This document shows positions 8,588 to 19,063 of a stretch of DNA of 55,862 bases, in pieces. The notes beneath the pieces are model-generated. The model had not been told where the DNA came from. It worked only from the letters and a program-made list of their open reading frames with translations, and ran no database searches. Each line of letters starts with the position of its first letter. Position 1 is the first letter of the stretch. The position numbers and the translations under genes are program-made. Source of the stretch: Fragilaria radians (Eukaryota > Bacillariophyta > Fragilariophyceae > Fragilariales > Fragilariaceae); the NCBI GenBank assembly GCA_900642245.1, contig CAAAJI010000064.1, positions 165,677-221,538 on the forward strand, written 5' to 3'.

Positions 8588-11518
8588 TTATTGAAATCCA
8601 TCAGGTTCACGTGGCATGGCCTCATCACCATCATCATCCAAGGACGGAGCAGGTCCATAGAGTCTTTGCCATTTTAAATTTGCTGTTGATCCTATTCCAC
8701 TGTCACCTTCCACAGCAATAATCATACTCTTATCGCCCACACCATTGGCAGTCAGATTTGTAATCCGAACCGAATTTTTCGGTCCAGCCACAAGATCAAT
8801 CGACACTTCATCTCCATCTTTCACGAAATCTTGAATAATCGCTTCCGCCATGGTATCTTCCAAGTACCGCTTCGCAGCCCGACGGATCGGACGTGCTCCA
8901 AATTCTGCGACATAACCTTCTCTCGTAACAATTTCAGCAATATTATCCGAAATATACATACGAATCCCTTGATCATTTGCTGCACGCTTTGCGATGATAT
9001 CAAAAATGTTCAATGCAATTTCTTTTACGATATCAAAAGAAAGAGGCTTAAAGACAATTATCTCATCGATACGGTTCAATAATTCTGGTTTCATGGCCTG
9101 TTCAAGTTCTTGTTTCACGATTTCTGATGTTTCACTTGCAAGGTCATCTCTGCTCGATTCCTTTGATTTTTCTAGTATGCTTCGGCTTCCAATATTTGAC
9201 GTCATAGCGATTATGGTGTTTTTGAAGTTCACAGTGCGCCCTTTTCCATCAGTCAGTTTTCCCTCATCCATTATTTGCAGGAGTATATTAAGTACATCTT
9301 CGTGTGCCTGAAATTACATGAGAAACGGGCACTTCGAGTCAATTGGACTTTATGATTTACATAGCTTACCTTTTCTAGCTCATCAAACAGGACAACAGAG
9401 TGTGGCGAGCGCCTGACTGCTTCTGTTAGCTGTCCTCCTTCTTCATATCCGACATATCCTGGAGGTGATCCGATCAATCGACTAACTGAAAAGCGATCCA
9501 TGTATTCCGACATATCTATCCGAATCATATCTTTCTCTTTTCCAAAGTATGTTTCGGCCAATGCCTTACAAAGTTCGGTCTTACCGACTCCAGTGGGTCC
9601 GACAAAAAGAAAACTGGAGACGGGTCTTTTTGGATCACGCATTCCACTTCGGGATCGTCGAATTGCCTTGGAAACTGCGGAAACAGCTTGATCTTGTCCT
9701 TTAATACGCTTTCCAATCTCATCATCTAAGTTTTTCAACCTTTCTTTTTCTCCTGTGTCCAGACGACCAATTGGGATTCCACTAATTTCCGATATCACCT
9801 CACATACAGTATCTTCGGTGACAAAGAAGTTTTCTTCCTCTTCTCGCATTTTAATCATGGATCCGGCCTCATCCAACAAGTCTATTGCCTTGTCAGGTAG
9901 GAATCTATCAGTTACGTATCGATCACTTAGCTTTGCTGCTGCTACAAGAGCATTACTCGTGTATTCTACTCCATGATATTCCTCATAGCGGGGCATAATT
10001 GTTGTGAGGATTTCAATCGTTTCATCAACACTGGGCTCCTTAATCTCCAGAGGCTGGAAGCGTCGTTCCAATGCACCATCTTTTTCAATGTAACGACGGT
10101 ACTCCGGTGTGGTTGTTGCACCTAGGATGCGTAACTCGCCTCGTGCAAGGGCAGGCTTCAATAGATTGGCTGCATTCATAGTTCCATCTCCCCCACCCCC
10201 AGTTCCGATTAAATTGTGAATTTCGTCAATGAATAGTATGACATTGCTAGTTGAGGCTTCCTTGATGAGATTTTGCACTTTTTTCTCAAAGTCACCACGA
10301 TTTGCAGTTCCCGCTACTAAGCTTGCTAAATCAATACTGATGAGTCTTGCTCCTGCAAGTGAGGTAGGACATTTGGGCAACATGTAATCAACTTCTCGCT
10401 GTTCTGAGCTTTCGCTATCATTATCTATGTTCTTTTTGAATGGATTTTTGATAGAAAATCTTGGTCTTTTTTGTTCACCTTCCTCCATGGCTGACGAAGC
10501 CAATACTTGTGCAATGGCCTCTGCCACGGCAGTTTTCCCCACACCAGGTTCTGTTAATAAGATGAATGGTGAGAAAAGAATATTGTCCAAACAGGCACTG
10601 ATAAAATGATAGCATTCCTTTCTCACCTCCAATCAAACAAGGGTTATTTTTCCTACGTCTACCTAATGTTCGAAGTGCCGACCTAATTTCAGCATCCCGA
10701 CCATAAACTTTATCTAATTTGCCCTCTAATGCCATTTGCGTCAAATCAATCCCAACACTACTAAGAGTTGAGAAACCAAAGCCGAGGCCACCCCGATTGA
10801 TCGTTACTTTCTCTCGTGAGGAACTGCCCATTGCTGTACTGGTCTCTGGCAGGAAGTCTAGATCTTGCACCAACTGTTCACAAAATTTGAAACAAGAAAA
10901 TCCTTTTCCATCCATTCCTTTGAGTCCCTGTACATTAGCTAAGACATCTAACGCCGGAGCGAATTCAATCGGTCTTCCTTGATTGTATCCCATCAATGCA
11001 AGAAGCAAATGTTCCGATCTCACAACCTGACTATTCATACCGTCAGCCACAATGAGTGCTTGATCCAGAACTAACTTTGACGCAGCAGAGAAGGGTAACG
11101 CTTCTTTGCCTACATTTCCTCCTTCTACCAAATCAGATACTGATTTACGGATTTGTGAAACAGCTGTGTCTTTGATTTTGTCAAAGGTCATATTATACTT
11201 GGCAAGAGTCGAGGCAGCTCTTTCTGGAACACCAACAACCCCAGCAAATAGGATTTCATTCCGTAGAACCTTAAGACCTATTTCATTCCCAATGCTTTGG
11301 GCAGTCATAATAGCACCGACGCATTCATCGGAAAGTCTATCATTGAGCATATACAAACCTGTAGATCTCCTTGTTGAACTCGTTGACAATTTAAATTTTG
11401 TTATCATATTAGAGGAACCAAAGTCATATCTCCACCTGCCCATAGAAAAGGAGGAGACGATAGTTTGAATAGAGAATAAAATTGTCAAGACAGGAAGTGC
11501 ACATTGTCTCTTTAGCAT
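8588..11518 (-). CDS. Divergent Hsp100/Clp ATPase (ClpC/ClpB-like), probably plastid-targeted
   Basis: Class I Hsp100: two AAA+ modules that thread proteins through a hexamer pore. Three exons on the minus strand, 11518-10627, 10550-9370 and 9307-8588, with introns of 76 and 62 bases; the joints restore LIGEPGVGKTAV and FDELEKAHEDVLN. Starting at 11518 gives 930 residues; an in-frame ATG at 11581 adds 21 charged residues and would bury the signal. Residues 1-20 (MLKRQCALPVLTILFSIQTI) look like a signal peptide, followed by VSSFSMGRWR, a phenylalanine-type cleavage site as used for complex plastids. A degenerate Clp N domain follows (about 60-200). D1: Walker A GEPGVGKT 297-304, Walker B ILFIDE with D406/E407. 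D2: Walker A GPTGVGKT 615-622, GYVGYEEGG pore loop, Walker B FDELEK 686-691, sensor TSNIGS. Odd points: about 45 extra residues after Walker A1; D1 pore loop reads GTANRG instead of G-x-K-Y-R-G; the middle domain between the two modules is almost absent (about 7 residues after IKMR near 532); no [LIV]G[FL] ClpP-binding tripeptide after the D2 sensor. Family certain, subfamily open. Confidence 0.93.
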
Positions 11519-12741
11519 TCTGAACTTTCCCTTGTCAAACGGGTTCTCTGATTTTTTCAGATCTTTCTTCTTTCTTTCCAATTATTTTTTTTAATCTTCC
11601 TGTGACCTCATCTTTATTGCGAAGGGAAAAAGAACCGTTTTTCGACGTGGCAAGTCAACTACGTATGGAAAAAATTAAGGGGGGGGGAAGAAAAAGTCAA
11701 GACCACATGGCTCGTCTTCGTCAGCATAGCGTATCCGTGCGCGTGGCGGGAGTCTGCAGAATCATTCTGACTTGAAATTTACTTTTTCGAAAAAAATGGG
11801 AGACCTTTCCAGTAAGGGGAAGGTCTTGGAGCATATGATAAGAGCATTAAACTTAGCTATTTTTATCTTCATGGATAACAGGTTCTATACAAAATCACTG
11901 AAAATGTCATCGTACATTCATTCAATCTTGTTTGATCTAGTAAGGGTGCAAGATTATCCAGACGATCAATTGGATTCCAAAAAGGATTCATGTGAACAGT
12001 GTTAAAAACATAATTGCAAGAAAAGACTTGCATTATAATTAGAAATCAAAGAATGATTTCTAAAAATAGATTTTTCAACGTAGCTTATGAATCAAATCGT
12101 TTGTATTGGAGTCTCAAAATATAGATCAATGATTATAAGAGCTATCAGGAAATTCATGTGCCTCGGTATTTCCTATTGAAACCAGATTACATTCTACTCT
12201 AATCTAAGCCCTTAAGTACTGGATTGAAATTTTCCTTAAAGAAGCCATGGATATGTTGAACTCGTTTGGATTCCACACTTAGATTAACTCATGAAATCCT
12301 CTAATCAGTGTCTCATATCAAATGGATAGCTAGAAGTATAACATGAATGTGACAAACATGGATAAATAATAGTATTACAAAAGTAAAAACAAGATTATTC
12401 ATAATTTCTCATGAATATAACAAACCTTTCCAAGATAACATTTCCAGTCATGTAACAATGCTTCAAATTATTATTTGAATCACGTTACTCTACATGCTTT
12501 GAATATAGGATCCAATCATAAATTTAACAATGACTTGTCCTTTTGTCCTTTCAACAAGAAGCGATATTTGTCAGAAGATAGAATGAAGAACGCAGCTTTC
12601 ATGAAAGAATGATATTATGAAAATCAAATGTGATTACTACGTTTCATTTTAGTAAAAAAGTGTGATACCCTTCACATATTAAGGTTAGGAGATAACATTA
12701 GGTTATCTTTCCTACAATTTATCTGACATCGAATCTAAAAG
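11519..12741. other. Intergenic between two diverging genes
   Basis: A 1.2 kb spacer between the 5' ends of the Hsp100 (-) and aminopeptidase (+) genes, so it must contain both promoters. A run of nine G lies at 11679-11687. The rest is AT-rich with no convincing open frame; the frame at 11772-12005 lacks an ATG start. Confidence 0.5.
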
Positions 12742-15426
12742 ATGGTAATGGCAATAAAGGGACGGCTTCCTGTTTCCGTCATACCACATCACTATGAAAT
12801 CCAATATTCTAAGATTGACTTGGAGTCTTTTTGCTTTGAGGGGATTTGCAAGATAGGAATGAAGTCCCCGGAGGTGAATGATGACTCGGAATCACGAATA
12901 ACCTCCCGTTACGACAAATCTTTGTTACTACATTGTCTTGATCTTCATATCTTGGCATGCAAGGTGATATGCGAGAACGAAGACCAGGTATGGGAAGCAA
13001 TGGAATTTCGGTATCATTCATCTCATGAAACAGTCGAAATCTTGTTTCAAGACTTTCCTGGATGGATAATTGGTGTCCCATACAGAGCTGAGATTCACTT
13101 TCAAGGCATTCTCAATGACCAAATGAGAGGTTTCTATCGATCGACATATATCGGATTGGATGGTAAGCAACGAAATATGGCTACAACCCAATTTGAAGCC
13201 ACAGATGCACGTCGTGCCTTTCCTTGCGTGGATGAACCTGCACACAAGGCCACATTCCAACTTATCGTAACTGTACCTGCCCATTTACAATGTATATCGA
13301 ATACTCCCTTCGAGTCTATTTATTCAAAGTTTGAAGATGGAATGAATGGTCCAGCCTTTATCAAAACAGTAACATTTCAGAAAACTCCCAAAATGTCAAC
13401 CTACTTGCTAGCTCTGGTGGTTGGAAGCTTTGATGCCATTTCTGATACAAGTCCAGCTGGCATCCAAACAACCGTTTATACTGTCCCTGGCAAAGCCCAT
13501 CAGGGAAAATTTTGTTTAGATACAGCGGTTAAGTGCCTTGACTTATATCAAGACCTCTTTCGTGTTCCTTATCCACTCATCAAGAGTGACTTACTGGCAA
13601 TACCCGATTTTGCTGCTGGCGCCATGGAAAATTGGGGGTGCGTCACTTACCGAGAGGCAAAGATTCTTGTTCAAGAGGGATCTACATCAGAAACTATGCG
13701 TCGTGGCATCGCTCGTACAGTTTGTCATGAACTTGCCCACCAATGGTTTGGAAACCTTGTTACCATGGAGTTTTGGACTCAATTGTGGCTCAATGAAGGC
13801 TTTGCCAGATACATGGAGTTTGTTGCTATCGATACACTCTTTCCAGAATGGGATGCGTGGACAGAGTTTGTGCAATCGGTCTTTGGAGTAGCACAGTCAT
13901 TGGATTCCATGAAATCATCACATCCTGTTGAAGTCGATGTAGAACATCCAGATGAAATCAACGAAATATTTGATGCAATTTCATATGCCAAAGGGGCTTC
14001 CTTAATTAGAATGATCTCTTCTTATTTGGGATTTGATATATTCATGGAGGGTCTAAAGATATATTTGAAGCGTCACGCTTATGGCAATGCTACGACGAAT
14101 ATGTTGTGGGAAGCCCTTGAAGAATCCTCTGGAAAGTCTGTTTCGAAGATGATGAGTCCATGGACACTTGAAGTCGGATATCCTCTGCTCTTGCTCACTG
14201 ATAACGTTGAGCTGGAAATCTCAAGATTTCTCGCTAGCGGACCGGGGAGCGACAGCATTGGATCGGCTTGGTCAATACCGATAACAGCTATCATCGAAGG
14301 GTCTGAAACATTGCAAGGGCCATGGCTTATCCGAGGTCCCGATCAAGATGAAACAGCTTTGCTCTTAGAAGCGATTAAGGCATGGACTGATGCGGGTAAA
14401 TGGTTCAAGCTAAATGCGAATCAAACAGCATTTATACGTGTAGCTTATACACCTGTTCAGTGGACTCGATTGTCAAATGCCATGTTCCCAACAGGCCAGC
14501 TTTCGGCGATTGATCGTCTCGGTCTTATATCTGATTCGTTTGCTTGTGGAAGGAGTGGTTACACTTCAATCGTTGATTCCCTACGACTTGTCGTAAATTT
14601 TGGAGAACACGAAACCGCAGATTATGCTGTCTGGCAAGAATTGTCAGAAAATCTAAGTGAATTGTGTAAATTGTATCGTTCTCAATCCTTTTTCCTACAA
14701 TTCCAAATGTTTCTTGCGAAAATCTATAAAAGACAATTTGCCAATCTTGGTTGGGATGCCAAAAAAGAAGAGTCACAACGAACTGGTACAATGAGAGCTA
14801 CTGTCATCAGCATGATGGGAAAAGCAGGTGACAAGTCTGTACAAGAAGAATCATACCGAAGATTGATTGCCTATGTACAAGATGGGACCAAAATCCCAGG
14901 CGACCTTCAAGGCGTCATTTTTCGTCTAGCGCTCCGTCATGACGAAGCACAAGTTTTCCCCATCCTTCGTAAATTATACGAAGATAGCTCCTTTCCAGAA
15001 GAACAGCGTAATTGCCTCTCAGCCATGGGTTCGGTGTTGAATGAATCACTTCACAAAGAAATGTTGGAGTACACACTTTTCTCTGGAAAGGTAAGGCTGC
15101 AAGATATCGCCTTTCCTCTTAATGCCTTGTCTTCCGCTTCTGATGCTGGAGGGAAGGCATGTTGGAATGCGTTTCAAACTCAGCATGATCGTTTCAAGAG
15201 AAAGTTTGCAAGCGGACCCATGTGGGGGAGTTGTGTCGGTCTTGCATGCCGCGGCTTGCGAACGCTTCAAGAAGCGGAGGATGTGGAATCCTTTTTTAAA
15301 ATCAATGATCCAGGATCAGCCAAGAGACGATTGGTTCAGGGGTTGGAAGCCATCCGTACACATGCAATGAGGCTGTCCAGAGACGTAGATCAAGTTGCAA
15401 CGTACCTTTCATCATTACAGGATTGA
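12742..15426 (+). CDS. M1-family zinc aminopeptidase (puromycin-sensitive aminopeptidase type)
   Basis: Gluzincin aminopeptidase that removes N-terminal residues from peptides, probably cytosolic, downstream of the proteasome. Single exon, 894 residues, the normal length of the puromycin-sensitive group. Start MVMAIKGRLPVSVIPHHYEI is at the usual distance before the first beta-sandwich domain (about 10-200), which contains QFEATDARRAFPCVDEPA. The exopeptidase loop GAMEN is at residues 293-297. The zinc site is H329-E330-L-A-H333 with E352 in LWLNEGFARYME, the canonical HEXXH-X18-E. ISYAKGASLIRM (about 413-424) follows, with the family Tyr. The C-terminal half (about 510-860) is the helical ERAP1-type domain, ending VATYLSSLQD. 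No signal peptide or membrane segment. It ends 122 bases from the Rab gene, tail to tail. I see no broken or missing catalytic residue. Confidence 0.96.
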   Translation: MVMAIKGRLPVSVIPHHYEIQYSKIDLESFCFEGICKIGMKSPEVNDDSESRITSRYDKSLLLHCLDLHILACKVICENEDQVWEAMEFRYHSSHETVEILFQDFPGWIIGVPYRAEIHFQGILNDQMRGFYRSTYIGLDGKQRNMATTQFEATDARRAFPCVDEPAHKATFQLIVTVPAHLQCISNTPFESIYSKFEDGMNGPAFIKTVTFQKTPKMSTYLLALVVGSFDAISDTSPAGIQTTVYTVPGKAHQGKFCLDTAVKCLDLYQDLFRVPYPLIKSDLLAIPDFAAGAMENWGCVTYREAKILVQEGSTSETMRRGIARTVCHELAHQWFGNLVTMEFWTQLWLNEGFARYMEFVAIDTLFPEWDAWTEFVQSVFGVAQSLDSMKSSHPVEVDVEHPDEINEIFDAISYAKGASLIRMISSYLGFDIFMEGLKIYLKRHAYGNATTNMLWEALEESSGKSVSKMMSPWTLEVGYPLLLLTDNVELEISRFLASGPGSDSIGSAWSIPITAIIEGSETLQGPWLIRGPDQDETALLLEAIKAWTDAGKWFKLNANQTAFIRVAYTPVQWTRLSNAMFPTGQLSAIDRLGLISDSFACGRSGYTSIVDSLRLVVNFGEHETADYAVWQELSENLSELCKLYRSQSFFLQFQMFLAKIYKRQFANLGWDAKKEESQRTGTMRATVISMMGKAGDKSVQEESYRRLIAYVQDGTKIPGDLQGVIFRLALRHDEAQVFPILRKLYEDSSFPEEQRNCLSAMGSVLNESLHKEMLEYTLFSGKVRLQDIAFPLNALSSASDAGGKACWNAFQTQHDRFKRKFASGPMWGSCVGLACRGLRTLQEAEDVESFFKINDPGSAKRRLVQGLEAIRTHAMRLSRDVDQVATYLSSLQD

Positions 15427-15548
15427 TGTAATACATTATCCTAGTGAAAATAATGGTGGATGTTTGGTATTTTTTCATCAAGAATACTGTAAAGAATGTC
15501 ATAACGAACTAAGAATGGCATTTTAACAAACTGACTTTTTTTTATAAA

Positions 15549-16525
15549 TTACGATACAGTACATTTCGTGTTGGCAGGTATTATCCCACACATAGAAGGC
15601 TGTGGTATCTCAGGTTCCTCTTCAACTACTGGTAAACTTCTTGTTCTTTTATCTCTTCGAGCTGGTGTTAGTTCTTTGGACGGGATGTTACTATTTGTGG
15701 AGGATGATGATGTTGAGTTTACTTCCGACTTTTTCTCTTCTTCGACAACAACACCATATCGATTAACCTTGGGTTGTTGTTGTTTGTTAGTCCCATTTCC
15801 ATCATTCCCCATCATGACAGCTCCCGGTGTCACGGGTATCTTCCCGAGTCCGGTTTCTTTTTCATTTTTCTGAAATTGTAGTACTCGTTCGGCAACCTTC
15901 AAAAAGACTTCCGATACATTATGATTCCTAGCCGCTGAGGTATCTAGTAACAAGGCTCCATTGGCAACCGCCAACTCTTGTGCTTCCTTGGAGGATACGA
16001 CGTGGGGTGACATATCACTTTTACAGGCACACAAACATAGAACAATGTTACCCGCAGGAACATTCCGTTGTAATTCTTCCAACCAAAATTTGGTAACCTG
16101 CCATGATTGTCGAGATGAGTAGGAAAAGCACAATATGGCAGCTGCAGCATGTTCATAATACATTTTCGCGAGAGGACGGAATTGGGGTTGACCGGCAGTA
16201 TCCCAAATGGAAATTTTGCATAATATACTATTCTCCACTAACAATCGCTTCGTGACAAAGAAAGCCCCGACTGTCGACGGTCGTTCTTGTTTGAAGGATC
16301 CTTCCACGAATCGTAATACAAGACTTGTCTTACCGACAGCCGTGTCGCCAAGCATAACAATCTACAAAAATCATTACCCCCAAAAAGCAAATCGAAGAGT
16401 GAGTGAGTGAGTGATTGAGAGAGAGAGTGGAAAACCAAACAAGATTTTTAAGCTTTCCATATATACACAAATGCAATCGAACATGTTACCTTAAATTCTG
16501 CCTGTGGTAGTTCTACATGAGGCAT
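15549..16525 (-). CDS. Rab5-like small GTPase with CaaX C terminus
   Basis: Ras-superfamily GTPase of the Rab5/Rab22 group, expected on early endosomes. Two exons on the minus strand, 16525-16490 and 16361-15549, intron 128 bases, total 282 residues. Exon 1 reads MPHVELPQAEFK and joins to IVMLGDTAVGKT, giving a standard Rab start. G1 is GDTAVGKT (17-24); switch I contains RPSTVGAFFVTK, like the Rab5 STIGAAF; G3 is WDTAGQ (65-70). G4 is CKSD (125-128), so the guanine-specifying Asn of NKxD is Cys, and G5 is TSAAR (153-157) instead of TSAK. After residue about 175 comes a long low-complexity tail (Gln/Asn/Ser-rich, then acidic), ending KCTVS: a CaaX box (C279-T-V-S) rather than the usual double-Cys. 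Prenylation by farnesyltransferase rather than Rab geranylgeranyltransferase is an inference. The Rab identity is firm; the subgroup is likely. Confidence 0.93.
16395..16429. repeat. GAGT/GA simple repeat in the Rab intron
   Basis: (GAGT)n followed by (GA)n inside the single intron of the Rab gene. It explains why this intron is the longest resolved here. A candidate microsatellite. Confidence 0.9.
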
Positions 16526-17369
16526 GGTGAGAATAGGTCTCGAGAAACGAAACTAAGGATGATTCTAAAGTCCAAAAGTAATGAAAATGTCGTATCTTCA
16601 ACGGCTCCACTTCCCCATCAACATGAATGTGTATTGTTATTAGATATTCCTACTGCAAAATTACGCGTATATCTCGATTCTTGGATGAGTTCGCTAAATT
16701 TCATTTCGTTCGCTAGTCTTTGTCCGATCCATAGTTTCCATATTTACGGAGGAAAAAATATACAGGCATGAATTTCAGAATTAGAACCAGCCATTCTGAT
16801 AATCCCATGCTACAATATTTTCATCAACTTGACTTATTCCAAGAACTTCTTTTGGAAACATTCAAAAAATAAGTCTGCAACAATACATTCAAGGGAAAGA
16901 AATGTCCCTCATTCTGTCCTTACTCTGTAAAATAGTCATGGAGCAAGACTACTAGATGAGCCTACTAGATGAGCAAGCATTACTATATTGCACTTGTCTG
17001 GTATGCCACAACATATCATCTTTAGCTGCAAAAATTCACAAGTTTGAAATATCATGGGAAGAGTCAACAATTTTTTTTGTCAGCAGTGGTTTAGATTATT
17101 CTAGTATGATGTTTTTCAACCAGTGATGACACTATTTTTACAAAAGCAACCAGTTAATGGGTTCAATGACAACCCATTACTTTTTAGAACAGCAGAAAAG
17201 CTCGTTTTTTGAAGATAGATTCATCAAAATCTACTTCACATGAAACTAGCGGTTAGTGCGCAAAGATCGAATTACAAATCCCGAAGGGAATACGTCACTT
17301 AAACCCTCTCCTTATTGAAGATAGGTTTCACCTCGAGTGTAAACATTCGTCGGTGGAAATTAAAGTGTC
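16526..17369. other. Intergenic between two diverging genes
   Basis: Shared 5' region of the Rab (-) and YkgJ-type (+) genes. It holds a short direct repeat, CTACTAGATGAG, at about 16949 and 16962. No gene is supported. Confidence 0.45.
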
Positions 17370-18092
17370 ATGAACAAATTTCCAAAGTTCCTTTTTATTG
17401 CTATTGTTACAAAAGTCTTTAAGCTAGAAACAACAGCATTGATCAGTATCCAAAAGACTAAATTTAATCGACAAAAGTTATGTAATCAATTTCTACCATC
17501 CTTTCTGAATGCTTCACCAATGGATGACGAGTCAGCCGCCTACGAGTTGGCACTGCAAAAAACCAAACTACCAGAGGACACGTGGTGGACATCACTTTCT
17601 TCGTTTCCATTCAGTTGTACATCTTGCGGGAAATGTTGCAAGACAAAAGGAAGCGTGTGGCTTTCTCCTGATGAGATTAGTAGAACTTCCAAATACCTTA
17701 ACCTTGACATGGACACTTTCATCGCGAATTATGCACATCGCACACTTTCCGAAAAAGAATTACTTTGGATGCAGCTAAAGAATGATCCAGAAGATGAAGC
17801 ATGTATTTTTCTGGAGGATACAAAATGTAAAATATACGAGGTGCGACCGGTTCAATGTTCCACATATCCATTCTGGCCGAATATTTTAGAAAGTGAGTAC
17901 TCCTGGGACAAAGAAGTTCGACAATCAGACGATGACGTTTTCGGTCCATATTGGAATGAAATTGACGGGGGATGTGAAGGTATGAATTACATATCAGGTG
18001 TTGGAAACAACGATGGAGTCCCCATTGAATTGGCCCATACGATGCTGGAAGCTTACAAATGCGACGAACGAAGATTCCCCAAAACGACATGA
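17370..18092 (+). CDS. YkgJ-type CxxCxxCC zinc/iron-chelating domain protein
   Basis: Member of the YkgJ/UPF0153 family, small proteins with a cysteine cluster proposed to bind zinc or an iron-sulfur centre; biochemical role unproven. Single exon, 240 residues. The cluster FSCTSCGKCCK places Cys at 83, 86, 89 and 90; the second half, CIFLEDTKCKIYEVRPVQC, supplies further Cys, and ends in STYPFW, the normal family layout. WLSPDEISRTSKYL between them is also typical. The first 50 residues are basic and hydrophobic (MNKFPKFLFIAIVTKVFKL), unlike bacterial relatives, and could be an organelle-targeting presequence; translation from Met51 (MDDESAAYEL) would give a protein without it. Transcribed divergently from the Rab gene. 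Confidence 0.85.
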   Translation: MNKFPKFLFIAIVTKVFKLETTALISIQKTKFNRQKLCNQFLPSFLNASPMDDESAAYELALQKTKLPEDTWWTSLSSFPFSCTSCGKCCKTKGSVWLSPDEISRTSKYLNLDMDTFIANYAHRTLSEKELLWMQLKNDPEDEACIFLEDTKCKIYEVRPVQCSTYPFWPNILESEYSWDKEVRQSDDDVFGPYWNEIDGGCEGMNYISGVGNNDGVPIELAHTMLEAYKCDERRFPKTT

Positions 18093-19063
18093 GTGTGTTG
18101 GAAAATTAGAACCTGCCTTTCTTCTGAATGTTTACAATTAATGTATGCTACGTAAACGGACATGATAAAATTTACACAGGTCTTCTAGTCTAGATTGGAA
18201 AGTTTTATGAAGATTACTTGTTCTTCGCTTGCCAAGTGATTTAGATCCCCTAACGATTTGTACGGATTATAGAAAACCTCCTATAACCAGCTTCAAGGCG
18301 GATAATGAAATTTTGATGCTAAATTTGTTCCTCTTATGATACTCTTTTGTGGAAGTAACTTTGTATGACGTATGCCATGGTTCCATTAATTTATTGTCAG
18401 ATTAATTGACATGACAGCATGCAGCTCAAAGTTTTCTGTTAGGACCTCACTTTCGCCACTACATCTACTTGTCTTAGATTAGACTTATCATCATCCAATA
18501 GGAACAAAAATAGGCTCCAAGACTTGGGTGATGGATTGCAAAATGTCCTTTATGATATAGCCCTTGAGATGCACTTATAGCAGCCTTGTAACAAAACGGA
18601 CAATGTTTTATCCTCCTTGTAAAAATCCAAGGGTAGATGAAAAAGTTGTAGAAAAGTGACACCGCATGTAAATCAAAAGTTTTATAAATTTGATTAAAGA
18701 ATCTTAATTACGCTTTAAGTATACGTCAATATTTTCAAGATAAGTTTACTTGTTACTTCGTAAATGTACAAATACATGAATCATCCAATTCTGCTATTGC
18801 AATTAGTAATAGAGAATTCAAATAATCAAGTAATCGACTAATCGCCTGATTGCTAGTCTATATTCCGAAAACCATCATGCTATAGCTTTCAATCCAGAAT
18901 CTGATGAATAAGCCACTTTTTATCTGGGAATACAAGTCAACATTCTACGTTAGATTTTTTAGCCTTGAGGGAATTTCAATTTGAAAGTTGGACAACAACA
19001 ATTAAAAAGAGATCACCTCGTAGTTATGTAGTAAGCATGAGTAATGACCTGTTCATACAATCA
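18093..19063. other. Intergenic between two converging genes
   Basis: 3' regions of the YkgJ-type gene (+) and the lumen protein gene (-). AT-rich. No open frame longer than 62 codons and nothing recognisable. Confidence 0.45.

Noticed and set aside
11772..12005. Small ORF in the Hsp100/aminopeptidase spacer
   Set aside because: It starts with TTG, lies in a likely promoter region and has no recognisable content.
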